9,199 nt of DNA from contig CAZXFG010000033.1 of assembly GCA_964640515.1 (NCBI GenBank), positions 1-9,199 on the forward strand, read 5' to 3'. The notes below the pieces were generated by a model, which had not been told where the DNA came from, made no database searches, and saw only the letters and a program-made list of their open reading frames with translations. The stretch comes from CAZXFG01 sp964640515 (GTDB lineage Bacteria; Patescibacteriota; Patescibacteriia; Magasanikbacterales; GWA2-37-8). Both the position numbers and the translations under genes were made by a program. This document shows positions 1 to 7,871 of this stretch, piece after piece. How positions within the stretch are numbered: position 1 is the first letter of the stretch; every line of letters begins with the position of its first letter.

Positions 1-22
1 CATGGGCGGTTTTATTTTACTT

Positions 23-598
23 TTACATCCTTTCCTCTATCTTTAGCCAATCCACCGCCTTCATGAAAGCATCAATGTAATCAGCCCGCTTGGGGCCATA
101 GTCTATAATAAAAGCGTGTTCAAAGACATCACAGACCAAGAGAGGTACGGCGCCGGCCAGATGGCCGGCATTGTGTTCATTCACCCAGACATTTAAGAGT
201 TTATCAGCCAATTTATCATAATATAATATGGCCCAGCCAATACCGCGCATGGCGGCCGTGGCTCGAAAATCTTTTTTCCAATTGGCGAAACTGCCAAAAT
301 CTGTTGTAATCTTCTCGTTCAGAGCTGAATCCGGATTAGGCGCGACTCCCGTTTTAGCCAAAGCGCCAAAATATAATTCATGCAAACGCATTCCGTCAAA
401 TTCCCACCCAAATCGCCTCTTCAGTTCGGCAGACTGCGGAGAGGATTCTTTCCCCTCGACCAATATTTTATTTATCTCCTCCAATAATTTGTTGGTATTG
501 GCCACATACCCTTCATAAAGAGTAAAATGCGTTTCTAAAGCTTTATCGCTAAATCCCTCTAAACCCATGAGTCGTTTATAATTTTGCGCCGTGTACAT
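23..598 (-). CDS. Fe/Mn-family superoxide dismutase
   Basis: A 191-residue protein, normal length for the family, converting superoxide to hydrogen peroxide and oxygen in the cytoplasm; no signal peptide is visible. The probable metal ligands are H24, H73, D157 and H161, the last two in the block DVFEHAF (canonical DVWEHAY). His142 lies 15 residues before the Asp ligand, where Mn enzymes have Gln; Mycobacterium tuberculosis FeSOD is known to have His there. Gly69 replaces the FeSOD-type Gln four residues before H73. The helix with the first His reads HFTLYEGYV, one residue shorter than the usual H-x7-Y, and lacks the second-sphere His30; the Tyr that normally pairs with it across the dimer is Ile164. 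Metal choice cannot be settled by eye. The gene is last in the copper operon, 14 nt after the ATPase, with no strong Shine-Dalgarno sequence. The ATG at 598-596 is the natural start. Confidence 0.92.
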   Translation of the reverse strand: MYTAQNYKRLMGLEGFSDKALETHFTLYEGYVANTNKLLEEINKILVEGKESSPQSAELKRRFGWEFDGMRLHELYFGALAKTGVAPNPDSALNEKITTDFGSFANWKKDFRATAAMRGIGWAILYYDKLADKLLNVWVNEHNAGHLAGAVPLLVCDVFEHAFIIDYGPKRADYIDAFMKAVDWLKIEERM

Positions 599-612
599 AT
601 GAGATACTTTGA

Positions 613-2817
613 TTAATTAAAATTTTTAAATTTCATTGATAAGGCGTTCAAAACCACGCTCACCGAAGAAAAGGCCATTGCCCCGGCGGCCACGGCCGGA
701 TTCAATAGCCAGCCAGTGAAGGTGTAAAATACTCCAGCGGCCACGGGAATCCCGACCACATTATAAAAAAAAGCCCAAAATAAATTCTGCTTTATTTTTC
801 GCAAAGTATAGGCGCTGATATTCATAGCCAACACCACATCACGCAAATCATTTTTAATGAGCACCACATCCCCGGCCTCCATGGCGATATCAGTGCCCGA
901 GCTCAAAGCAATACCCAAATCAGCTTGCGCCAAAGCCGGAGCGTCATTGATGCCATCACCCACAAAAGCCACCAAACCGGTCGCCTGCAACCTCTTAATT
1001 TCTTCAGCTTTTTCCACAGGCAAAACTTCGGATATGACCATGTCCACCCCTAATTCTTTACCAACCGCCCGGCCCACGCGTGCATTGTCTCCGGTGATAA
1101 TCGCCACTTTCTTGCCTAAACGCCTCAAAGAATCAACAGCTATCTTAGAATAATCTTTAAGCACATCAGCCACCGCGACCAGACCGACCAGCTCTTTATT
1201 GACGGCCAAAAACATTACAGTCTGACCCAAATTTTCCATTTTTTCCGCCAGTTCATTATCGGTCGGCTTGATGCTTACTTGATTTTCCGCTAAAAATTTT
1301 CTGTTTCCCAAAAATATCCGGCTCTTATTATCTAACTCCCCTTGTACTCCCCGCCCAGGAATAGTGATAAAATTCTTAATGGGAAAAAATTCTTTTTTTT
1401 CCGCTTTGGCTTTACTGACTATCGCTTCAGCCAGAGGGTGGATGGAATTGTTTTCCAGAGAAGCGGCCAAAGCTAAAACATCAATATTATTTTTTTTAAT
1501 GTCCACCACATCAGTCACTTGGGGCCGGCCAGTGGTTAAAGTACCGGTCTTATCAAAAACTACGGTAGTAATCCCTTTAGCCACCTGCAGGGCCTTACCG
1601 CTTTTAATTAAAATACCGCGACCAGCGGCCATGCCCGTGCCCATCATCACGGCCGTAGGGGTAGCTAGGCCCAAAGCGCAGGGACAAGCAATAATCAACA
1701 CGGCCACGGCCACCATCAGGGCGAAAGAAAAAGGATGTCCGAGTAAAAGCCAAACTGCGAAAGACAAAAGAGCTGTCGCCATAACGGCTGGGACAAAATA
1801 AAGAGAAATCTTATCCGCCAGAAGCTGAATCGGGGCTTTTGACCCCATGGCTTCTTCCACTACTTTAATTATCTGCGCGAGCAGAGTTTCACTGCCTACT
1901 TTGACAGCTCGAATGGTCAAGGTCCCGGTTTTATTGATGGTCGCGCCATAGACTTTATCTCCCACTTTCTTTTCAACAGGCAAACTCTCTCCGGTAATGG
2001 CTTGCTCATCCACGCCCGAATAACCGTCCGCCACTACTCCGTCCACCGGAATCTTCTCGCCCGGACGAACAAAAAGCAAATCGCCCGCTTTAATCAACTC
2101 AATCGGTTTTTTGATTTCCTGGCCGTTTTCCAACACCACGGCCTCTTTGACTTGCAAACCAGCCAAACGCTTGATGGCCTGGCTGGTCCGGCCTTTGGTA
2201 ACGCCCTCCAGATATTTTCCCAAAGAAATAAAAATCAAAATAAACACCGCGCTTTCAAAATACAATTCCGGTTCAATATTTTTTGCAATACTGACAATAC
2301 CCAAATAAAGACTGTAAAAATAAGCCGCGGCCGTGCCCAGCAAAATCAAGGAATCCATGTTGGGACGCGCTTTAATCAAACTTTTAAAACCCATCACCCA
2401 GATATTCCAACAAACTAAAATTACGGCGGTGGATAAAATAAATTGCAGGTATAATAAATACGGACCGACTATGGCCGGTATTGGCGCGTCTAAAAGTTCA
2501 CCCATAGCTAAATAAATAATCGGCAAACCGAAAATTAAAGACAGCCAAAATCGCCATTTTAATTTTCGCGCGCTCTCGTCATGATGATGCTCACGCGTAG
2601 CATGGCTTGCTTCTTCTGCCCCATAACCCAGATCTTTCACCACCACTTTAACTTCATCCAGACTTATTTTCTCCGGATCAAATTCCACTTGCGCTTTTTC
2701 CGAAGCGTAATTCACGGCCGCGCTCGCCACGCCCGTGGTTTTTTGCAACGCGCGCTCAATATTCACGGCACAGCTGGCGCAATCCATGCCTGTGATTTTT
2801 AAAGTATGTTTACGCAT
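613..2817 (-). CDS. copA: Cu(I)-exporting P1B-type ATPase (CopA type)
   Basis: A complete 734-residue heavy-metal P-type ATPase that would pump cytosolic Cu(I) outward across the membrane using ATP. One N-terminal HMA metal-binding domain carries GMDCASC (residues 10-16). A short His-rich linker follows (HATREHHHD, 72-80), then the membrane core. Hallmarks in order are the actuator TGES (275-278), the transmembrane CPC site (378-380), the phosphorylated Asp422 in DKTGT, the class-specific His-Pro (460-461), TGD (575-577) and GDGIND (620-625). Asn678 and Tyr685-Asn686 in the next-to-last helix and Met714 with Ser717-Ser718 in the last match the Cu(I)-specific IB-1 signature known for CopA. It begins 8 nt after the fusion gene. 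A GAGGTG sits about 17 nt upstream of the ATG, rather far for a ribosome-binding site, so translational coupling is likely. Confidence 0.96.
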   Translation of the reverse strand: MRKHTLKITGMDCASCAVNIERALQKTTGVASAAVNYASEKAQVEFDPEKISLDEVKVVVKDLGYGAEEASHATREHHHDESARKLKWRFWLSLIFGLPIIYLAMGELLDAPIPAIVGPYLLYLQFILSTAVILVCWNIWVMGFKSLIKARPNMDSLILLGTAAAYFYSLYLGIVSIAKNIEPELYFESAVFILIFISLGKYLEGVTKGRTSQAIKRLAGLQVKEAVVLENGQEIKKPIELIKAGDLLFVRPGEKIPVDGVVADGYSGVDEQAITGESLPVEKKVGDKVYGATINKTGTLTIRAVKVGSETLLAQIIKVVEEAMGSKAPIQLLADKISLYFVPAVMATALLSFAVWLLLGHPFSFALMVAVAVLIIACPCALGLATPTAVMMGTGMAAGRGILIKSGKALQVAKGITTVVFDKTGTLTTGRPQVTDVVDIKKNNIDVLALAASLENNSIHPLAEAIVSKAKAEKKEFFPIKNFITIPGRGVQGELDNKSRIFLGNRKFLAENQVSIKPTDNELAEKMENLGQTVMFLAVNKELVGLVAVADVLKDYSKIAVDSLRRLGKKVAIITGDNARVGRAVGKELGVDMVISEVLPVEKAEEIKRLQATGLVAFVGDGINDAPALAQADLGIALSSGTDIAMEAGDVVLIKNDLRDVVLAMNISAYTLRKIKQNLFWAFFYNVVGIPVAAGVFYTFTGWLLNPAVAAGAMAFSSVSVVLNALSMKFKNFN

Positions 2818-2825
2818 AATATGGA

Positions 2826-4151
2826 TTATTCTATCACCTCAATTATACCGGAAATCATGCCCATCCAACAGCTGAATTTGTATCGGCCGGCCTTGGTTGG
2901 AGTAAATTCCTTAATCGCCGTCTGACCGGGGGTGAGAGCAATTTCACCCTGAAATAATTTCAAGGAAATCACGGCGCTGGTACAGCCGCTGGTTCCCGCA
3001 TCAGTAATCTCCCAACGCACCGGGACGCCAGCTTTGACTTTGAAATAATTAGGAGAATAACCGCGAGCCGAAGCCTGCATCTTTATCACTTGCTGGCCAT
3101 TAATAATTGACGGCAAATTATTGTCCGTGATTGTCTGATTTTTATTATTGGAATTGGGACCGCTCCAACCTAACACGGTCAACTGGTTGTTGATATTGAA
3201 AAAGGCAAAAAATATTACTAAAATCCCGGCGACAATGGAAAAGGAACGAATACTCTTCGGCTGGCGATTATATTTCATGCCGGCCAAACCGATCAACAAC
3301 AAAGCCGGGGCAGTGCCCAAGACAAAAAACAGCATAATTAAGGCACCGCGCCAGGCCGCGCCGGAGAGCAATGCCGCCCCTTCGGCCGCTAAAGTGAAAC
3401 CGCAGGGTAAAAATACGGTCAAAGCTCCGAGCGCGGTCGGCAGATACCTGCTAGGGAATGTTTTCTCCTTAACAATGCTTCCGGTCCAGGATTTAGGCAA
3501 AGCCAGATGAAATTTCCGCGCGAACCGCCAACCCAACATTTGCAAACCCAGCCAAATCATGATGAAAGAAACCAAAAAAACCAAACCAGCGGTGAAAAAA
3601 GGAGAAAATTGTATTTTTGAACCAACCGCGCCTAATAATGCTCCCAGAAGAGTAAAGGAGGCAACCCGGCTGGCATTAAACAAAAGGTGAGGGCGAACGC
3701 CACCTGACCATTGTCGGGACAAAGACAGCACCATACCCCCCACTAGAGCGGCGCAGGTGGAAAATCCGGCTAACAGACCAAACAAGGCGAATAACGGCAA
3801 AGGCGTGGTTTTATCTACGGCAATACTGGCGCCCCAATTTGATTTATAGATAATAAAAAAGAATACGATGATCCCGGCGGCAATCAAAAACGGACTAATT
3901 TTTTTACCCCAAGAATCTTTGACCTCAAACGGAGTTAAAGAAAAATGATATCCGTGGGGAGTGAGCATATTATTAAATCGCGCGGCTGACGGCGCCACCC
4001 CTTCGTAAACAACCTCTAGATGCCCCAAATGAGTGGAAGCGTTCGCCTGTTTCACCTCTGGCAATTCTTTGGCTGTCTTTTCCAAAAGTATCTCGCAGGA
4101 TTTGCAATGCATCCCGCGCACGTAATAAATTTGCTTTTTTAGCTCGGACAT
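2826..4151 (-). CDS. HMA / DsbD-like membrane / cupredoxin fusion protein, probable copper handling
   Basis: A 441-residue protein with three parts. Residues 5-75 form an HMA-type metal-binding fold with GMHCKSC (13-19). A membrane region (about 86-320) has a lone helix at 86-102 and then roughly six helices resembling the DsbD/CcdA-UreH-TauE/SafE group, with one Cys in each half: C133 (FSTC) and C250 (FLPC). Residues 350-441 look like a cupredoxin domain, with candidate copper ligands C390, C428, M430 and M432 in TSGCTS and FSCWMGM. The likely role is moving copper or electrons between a cytosolic HMA domain and an extracytoplasmic cupredoxin; this is inferred from the domains and the adjacent copper ATPase. 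It is first in the operon. The leader is short (about 15 nt from the expected transcription start) and has no clear Shine-Dalgarno sequence. Databases probably label such proteins TauE/SafE family; sulfite export is not implied. Confidence 0.85.
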   Translation of the reverse strand: MSELKKQIYYVRGMHCKSCEILLEKTAKELPEVKQANASTHLGHLEVVYEGVAPSAARFNNMLTPHGYHFSLTPFEVKDSWGKKISPFLIAAGIIVFFFIIYKSNWGASIAVDKTTPLPLFALFGLLAGFSTCAALVGGMVLSLSRQWSGGVRPHLLFNASRVASFTLLGALLGAVGSKIQFSPFFTAGLVFLVSFIMIWLGLQMLGWRFARKFHLALPKSWTGSIVKEKTFPSRYLPTALGALTVFLPCGFTLAAEGAALLSGAAWRGALIMLFFVLGTAPALLLIGLAGMKYNRQPKSIRSFSIVAGILVIFFAFFNINNQLTVLGWSGPNSNNKNQTITDNNLPSIINGQQVIKMQASARGYSPNYFKVKAGVPVRWEITDAGTSGCTSAVISLKLFQGEIALTPGQTAIKEFTPTKAGRYKFSCWMGMISGIIEVIE

Positions 4152-4172
4152 AGAATGTTTAGTTACACAGTA

Positions 4173-4200
4173 AGAATATCATACCAGTTTAGTATGTCAA
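4173..4200 (-). promoter_or_regulatory. Sigma-70-type promoter of the copper/SOD operon
   Basis: Reading the minus strand, a perfect -35 box TTGACA (4200-4195) is followed after 16 nt by TATTCT (4178-4173), preceded by TG and one base, which makes an extended -10 element. Transcription should start near 4166, leaving about 15 nt before the ATG at 4151. It lies just downstream of the terminator that closes the preceding operon, as expected for a new transcription unit. A small inverted repeat, TTACTGTGTAA, covers 4163-4173 at the expected start. Confidence 0.8.
4180..4196 (-). promoter_or_regulatory. Candidate operator dyad between -35 and -10
   Basis: CATACTAAACTGGTATG is an inverted repeat with 5-bp arms (CATAC/GTATG) and a 7-nt centre, occupying nearly the whole promoter spacer. 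A protein bound here would block RNA polymerase. Because the genes are copper-resistance genes, a copper-responsive repressor (CsoR-like or CopY-like) is a reasonable guess. The 16-nt spacer argues against MerR-type activation, which uses 19-20 nt spacers. No regulator gene is in the window. Confidence 0.45.
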
Positions 4201-4201
4201 G

Positions 4202-4221
4202 GGATACTTATCCACTTATCC
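4202..4221 (-). repeat. Tandem 8-bp repeat with overlapping palindrome upstream of the copper promoter
   Basis: On the minus strand GGATAAGT occurs twice head to tail (4221-4206), immediately followed by ATCC, so that GGATAAGTATCC (4213-4202) is also an inverted repeat with 5-bp arms. It sits directly upstream of the -35 box, a usual place for an upstream binding site. It has only two copies, so chance is possible. Confidence 0.4.
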
Positions 4222-4224
4222 ATT

Positions 4225-4249
4225 AAAAAAAGCCGCCCGAGCGGACGGC
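4225..4249 (-). terminator. Intrinsic terminator closing the polysaccharide operon
   Basis: On the minus strand, a few bases after the TAG stop of the nucleotidyltransferase, GCCGTCC pairs with GGGCGGC (7 bp, one G-U pair) around a GCTC loop, and seven T residues follow (4231-4225). This is a textbook Rho-independent terminator. It separates the glycan operon from the copper operon. Confidence 0.88.
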
Positions 4250-4253
4250 GGCG

Positions 4254-5294
4254 CTACATCTCAATTATAGTTTGATCTCCCAGAATCAGACGGTGGTGGC
4301 GCTCCGGATGTTTTCTTTCTATTCTAACTTTCTCTCCCACTATGCTACCAACGATTTTTTCCGGAATTTCAATATAACAGTTGTTTAAAATTATAGAATT
4401 CTCAATTTTCACTCCGCCGCGCACCGTACCGCCCGAACCGATGGTCACATAAGGACCCACCGTACAATTTTCCAGAGTACAATTTTCGCCGATAATCACC
4501 GGGTCAATTATTTTCACATTATCACCAATGGTAGTACCGATGCCTATTTTAGATTTGCCACTGCTGGTTTCGTCCATGAGCAAACGATTGGCCGTAATCA
4601 GATCATCCGGCTGTCCGGTATCTTTCCACCAACCGGTAATCACCTTATGCCCCATCTTGTAATTATTTTTCAAAAGATACGAGTGAATGCTGGAAATTTC
4701 ATATTCACCGCGAGCGCTTTTGGTTATATGGTCAAAAGCTTTGTAAAAAACTCCCGGACCATAAAGGTAAATTCCGGTCACCGCAAAATTATTCGGCGGA
4801 TTTTCCGGCTTTTCCACTACATCAATCAATTTTCCACTGGCATCAAAATATGGCACGCCAAAAGCTCCGGCATTAGGCACTTCAGCCAAAGCAATCATGC
4901 TGTCATGGCCGCCGGCTACAAACTCATCAAACATCCCCCGCAAACTGCCCAGAACGACATTATCGGAAAGATAAAACATGAATGGCTCCTGACCGATGAA
5001 CTTTTCCGCTTCTTTGACCACATGGGCAATCCCTTGCGGTCCGCCGGTTTGCTCAAAAAAATGAATTTTAATTCCCCAATGCCCTCCGTCGCCGATATAG
5101 TTGGGCAAATCTTTTTCTCCCGGATTGGTATTGATAAATATTTCTTCAATGCCCGCTTCCACGGCTTTTTCTATAGCATGAAAAATCATCGGTTTATTGG
5201 CCAAAGGTATCAAGTGCTTATTCATGGTGCTGGTTACCGGACGCAATCTGGTCGCCCGCCCCCCGCCGGTCAAAATAGCTTTTCTGATTTTCAT
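4254..5294 (-). CDS. Glucose-1-phosphate thymidylyltransferase-like sugar nucleotidyltransferase, long form
   Basis: A 346-residue cytoplasmic enzyme predicted to join a nucleoside triphosphate (probably dTTP) to glucose-1-phosphate, the first step toward dTDP-rhamnose and related sugars. The catalytic domain (1-240) carries the loop GGGRATRLRP (10-19), NKPM (33-36), GGPQGIA (84-90), the metal-binding Asp111 in SDN, EKP (161-163) followed by AVTGIYLY, GEYEIS (196-201) and WWKDTG (222-227). Residues 250-320 look like left-handed beta-helix hexapeptide repeats, as in archaeal-type long homologues. The nucleotide-binding loop has one residue more than the usual GGxGTRL. Substrate choice is inferred from RmlA-like motifs; another NDP-sugar is possible. 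It is last in the operon, before a terminator. No Shine-Dalgarno sequence is evident. The hairpin element lies 14 bp upstream and creates a TATAAA at its junction (5310-5305), only weak promoter evidence. Confidence 0.85.
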   Translation of the reverse strand: MKIRKAILTGGGRATRLRPVTSTMNKHLIPLANKPMIFHAIEKAVEAGIEEIFINTNPGEKDLPNYIGDGGHWGIKIHFFEQTGGPQGIAHVVKEAEKFIGQEPFMFYLSDNVVLGSLRGMFDEFVAGGHDSMIALAEVPNAGAFGVPYFDASGKLIDVVEKPENPPNNFAVTGIYLYGPGVFYKAFDHITKSARGEYEISSIHSYLLKNNYKMGHKVITGWWKDTGQPDDLITANRLLMDETSSGKSKIGIGTTIGDNVKIIDPVIIGENCTLENCTVGPYVTIGSGGTVRGGVKIENSIILNNCYIEIPEKIVGSIVGEKVRIERKHPERHHRLILGDQTIIEM

Positions 5295-5308
5295 ACTAGT
5301 TACTTTTA

Positions 5309-5483
5309 TAATGAGATTATGTTATATCCCTCGCTCCTCGTGCTCCGTCTTAGACAAATTAAGAAATTTTATTTAACGCAAAATGTAAAAGGCAGATAGT
5401 CGCATTACATTTTGCTATAAAATTTCTCTAATTTGTAGCTAAGACTCCGCAATGTCACTATAGGATATAACATAATCTCATTA
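5309..5483. mobile_element. MITE-like 175-bp palindromic element
   Basis: The ends form a perfect 21-bp inverted repeat (5309-5329 with 5463-5483, each beginning TAATGAGATT). A mismatched zone follows, then an inner, nearly perfect arm of about 40 nt (5347-5388 with 5405-5445) ending in an 11-bp perfect stem and a 16-nt loop (5389-5404). Nothing in it codes for protein. Both ends can be read as TA duplications around a 171-bp element (5311-5481), the target preference of IS630/Tc1-mariner transposases. The TA assignment is supported by the neighbouring genes: removing the element plus one TA restores a 1-nt gap between them. No T-run follows the hairpin in the direction of transcription, so it is not a standard terminator. 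Confidence 0.72.
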
Positions 5484-6572
5484 CCAACTAATAAATCTGT
5501 AAATCAATTTCCAATAAGCGTCCATCACGGGATTGCCTATTTTGTCCAATAATGGATTTTTTACATTTACTTCGTCAAAGGTAATCTTTCCCACGAAACT
5601 TTTCATCAATTCCTTATCCCCCGCTTTTCTTACGGCCTGAATATGTTGGCGTTTCTTCCACCACAATTTTACATGGTCAATATTCAACCAATAATTATAC
5701 GCGCGCAATTTCTCATTTATCCATTCTCTTTGCCAGGAAAAAATAAGAAGACCTAACTCAAAAATTAAAAACATCGGCAAAAGTAAAAGCAGGGTTTCTA
5801 TTTTATAAAACATCAGGAGTACTCCCCAGCGGTTGCGTTCAATAAAATAAAATTTTTCTTTATTCCGGCCAAAAGCATACTTGTGATAAAAAAGAGAATC
5901 GCGCACCGTCACAATTTTATAGCCCAGCGCTCGCAGACGCAAACAATATTCAATGTCCTCGTGATATAGGAAAAAATCTTCATCCCACAAACCATGCTCT
6001 CGCAGTAAATCCGCGCGCATCAAAATAGCCGCTCCGCTCGCGTAGGCGGTTTCGGCTACGGCCGGCAAACTAACATTTTCCAACCTAACCCGAATATTAT
6101 TGCAAAAACCCATACCTAAATAGTGAAAAGAATTGCCTGAACTGTTAATTAGTTCTGTCTCCGGATACATCAACATTAGTGATTGGGCGGCGCCGATAGT
6201 TTTATCTTTTTCCATTTCACTAATCAAAGACTCCAAAAAATTCGCCGCTACAAAACCGTCATTATTATGAAAATAAACATAATCAAAACCATGCTCCAAA
6301 GCCCATTTAATCCCAACATTATTTCCTCCGGAAAAACCGAGATTCTTTTCTTGCGGCAAAATGGTGACATGCGGTAATTCATTTCCGGACAATGGCATTA
6401 CATTTTCCTGCAAAAATCGCACTGACGAACCATGAGTCGGGTGCGGATTATCCACGATTATCAATTCCACCTGCTCTTTGGGATAAGTCATTTTGCGCAA
6501 AGCCGACACTACATCATTGATGTAGGGCTCGCAGTGGAAAGATAAATAGATGATAGCTGTTTTAGGCGGCAT
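5481..6572 (-). CDS. GT2-family glycosyltransferase (rhamnosyltransferase-like)
   Basis: A 363-residue GT-A fold enzyme predicted to move a sugar from a nucleotide donor to a growing surface glycan on the inner face of the membrane. Visible motifs are VDN (40-42), NLGFSGGNN (77-85), the DxD-like HNND (102-105), SGAA (179-182) and the acceptor-side ED (215-216) in YHEDIEYCLR. A hydrophobic segment at about 260-278 probably anchors it, followed by a basic amphipathic tail. The start ATG lies inside the end of the upstream glycosyltransferase gene (11-nt overlap), implying coupled translation. The TAA stop is formed by the first bases of the hairpin element. Without that insert the frame would run four codons further (Tyr-Lys-Ser-Asn) to TAG at 5298-5296, so the protein has probably lost only its last few residues. 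The specific sugar is unknown. Confidence 0.9.
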   Translation of the reverse strand: MPPKTAIIYLSFHCEPYINDVVSALRKMTYPKEQVELIIVDNPHPTHGSSVRFLQENVMPLSGNELPHVTILPQEKNLGFSGGNNVGIKWALEHGFDYVYFHNNDGFVAANFLESLISEMEKDKTIGAAQSLMLMYPETELINSSGNSFHYLGMGFCNNIRVRLENVSLPAVAETAYASGAAILMRADLLREHGLWDEDFFLYHEDIEYCLRLRALGYKIVTVRDSLFYHKYAFGRNKEKFYFIERNRWGVLLMFYKIETLLLLLPMFLIFELGLLIFSWQREWINEKLRAYNYWLNIDHVKLWWKKRQHIQAVRKAGDKELMKSFVGKITFDEVNVKNPLLDKIGNPVMDAYWKLIYRFISW

Positions 6573-7398
6573 AATATTTATGATTGATTCTCCATTTCCA
6601 AAGGTATTTCAGCCAGCTGGCCAAATGGATGCGGGCCAATTTATTTTTGAATAAAGCCAAGACTCCGGGCACCTTCGCGGAATCACGGGTAAGTTTATGT
6701 GTGATCACGATATCGTGAACATAATAAACCGGCCAACCCGCCTCCCACATTTTGTGGCACCAATCACAATCTTCCATATACATAAAATAACGGTCATCAA
6801 ACCAGCCTACTTCATCTACCGCTTCTTTTCTCGCTACCATGGCCGAACCCATCACCCAATCCACCGGCCGAGTTTCCTGATGGTCAAAATCCCGCATCAT
6901 CAACTTGTCGGTATGTTTTTTAATCCATTTATATTTTTTATCCAAAGAAATATGCTTGAATGGTTTGATTAAAATGGACGGCAGATCAAAACGATAACAT
7001 GATTCTTGAATTGTGCCATCGGTGTTCAAAAGTTTCGGTCCCAACATACCAATTTTTGGATGCCCATCCATAAAACGCACAACTCTCTCTATGGTATGGG
7101 AATTTTCCGGAATGACCGTGTCTGGATTTAAAGTGCAAAAATATCTGGCCGGAGTATGGGCAAAACCGACATTGCATCCTTTGCCAAAACCAACATTACC
7201 GCCGCCATCCAAATATTTTACTTCTGGAAATTGCACATGCAAAAAATCTTTAATACCGTCAGTATTGGCCGAATTATCTACCACTATGATTTGCGCGTCT
7301 ACAGCGCTACCGGAAAGATCCTTGCACAAAGAATCTATCGCCTTGGCGATATCTTCTTTCATTTTATAATTTACAAAAACGATATTAATATCTTTCAT
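6562..7398 (-). CDS. GT2-family glycosyltransferase (WbbL/rhamnosyltransferase-like)
   Basis: A 278-residue glycosyltransferase with the nucleotide-binding VDNS (40-43), GNVGFGKGCN (67-76), the metal-binding NPD (91-93), WVMGSAM (171-177) and the catalytic-side MED (188-190) in YMEDCDW. No clear transmembrane helix is present; the basic, Trp-rich C-terminus may lie on the membrane. I chose the ATG at 7398-7396 because it overlaps the TGA of the HIT gene as ATGA, the classic coupling arrangement also seen at 9044. A TTG three codons upstream (7407) would add only Met-Glu-Val and is less likely. The gene ends inside the start of the next glycosyltransferase. The likely role is adding one sugar to the same glycan; donor and acceptor are not readable from sequence. 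Confidence 0.9.
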   Translation of the reverse strand: MKDINIVFVNYKMKEDIAKAIDSLCKDLSGSAVDAQIIVVDNSANTDGIKDFLHVQFPEVKYLDGGGNVGFGKGCNVGFAHTPARYFCTLNPDTVIPENSHTIERVVRFMDGHPKIGMLGPKLLNTDGTIQESCYRFDLPSILIKPFKHISLDKKYKWIKKHTDKLMMRDFDHQETRPVDWVMGSAMVARKEAVDEVGWFDDRYFMYMEDCDWCHKMWEAGWPVYYVHDIVITHKLTRDSAKVPGVLALFKNKLARIHLASWLKYLWKWRINHKYYAA

Positions 7399-7868
7399 AA
7401 CTTCCAATTCTTATCATCATACTTTTCCTTTCTAAAGATTTTTTCTATTTCTTCTTTAATCAATGCCGCGTCCTGGTCATTTAATGGCTCAAATTTATCA
7501 TAAAATCCAGTGGAGCGATCCGGTAATTGCACCGCTTCTTTGTAATGCTGATACTTGGCATCTTTAGCTCGACCATAAATATGCATATGGAATACGGGTT
7601 GCGCATCTTTTTTAAACGCCCAATTACCCATATCCTGATAATTAACACGCACCAATTCAATTCCCTGCTTGGCCATGGCAGTCTTAAATGCTTCTCCTAC
7701 AACTACGGTTAGACGCATAAATTCTATCGCCTGCTCCGGAGTTAACGCGGTTCTATCTACTATCGGGAGTTTTGGTATAATTCTCAGATGACCGCCATCG
7801 CTTCTAGTGACGTGAGGTGTTTCAAAAGATTCAACTATAAAATTTTTTGTTTCGTAAATTGATGCCAT
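7395..7868 (-). CDS. HIT-family (histidine triad) protein
   Basis: A 157-residue protein of the HIT superfamily of nucleotide hydrolases and transferases. The signature region is QPVFHMHIYGR (90-100): the first His (H94) and the nucleophile His (H96) are present, while the third triad position is Tyr98. Other family features are GGHLRIIPK (25-33) and NYQDMGNWAF (76-85). I recall a HIT subgroup with the same HxHxYGR form and a GFYDxFEPLN segment (here 111-120), so the substitution is probably native rather than damage. The substrate is unknown; adenosine-linked nucleotides are typical for the superfamily. It begins 3 nt after the upstream glycosyltransferase and shares ATGA with the downstream one, so it is made together with the glycan enzymes and may process a nucleotide product or nucleotide-sugar. 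GGTGG about 9 nt upstream of the ATG is a possible ribosome-binding site. Confidence 0.85.
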   Translation of the reverse strand: MASIYETKNFIVESFETPHVTRSDGGHLRIIPKLPIVDRTALTPEQAIEFMRLTVVVGEAFKTAMAKQGIELVRVNYQDMGNWAFKKDAQPVFHMHIYGRAKDAKYQHYKEAVQLPDRSTGFYDKFEPLNDQDAALIKEEIEKIFRKEKYDDKNWKL

Positions 7869-7871
7869 ATT

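Noticed and set aside
1..22. Possible start codon (minus-strand ATG at 3-1) of a further gene after the SOD
   Set aside because: Only three bases of any such gene are in the window and no clear ribosome-binding site precedes it; it cannot be supported.
4202..4221. Start of a repeat array or iterons
   Set aside because: There are only two 8-bp copies and no DnaA-box series or spacer structure, so neither an origin nor a CRISPR can be claimed; kept only as a possible regulatory repeat.
4647..5399. A 250-codon plus-strand open frame opposite the nucleotidyltransferase
   Set aside because: It lies almost wholly antisense to a strongly motif-supported gene, shows no recognisable domain, and runs into the hairpin element; it is a shadow frame.
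7399..7407. TTG start giving three extra N-terminal residues for the second GT2
   Set aside because: The ATG at 7398 overlaps the upstream stop as ATGA, matching the operon's other junction, and no better ribosome-binding site favours the TTG.
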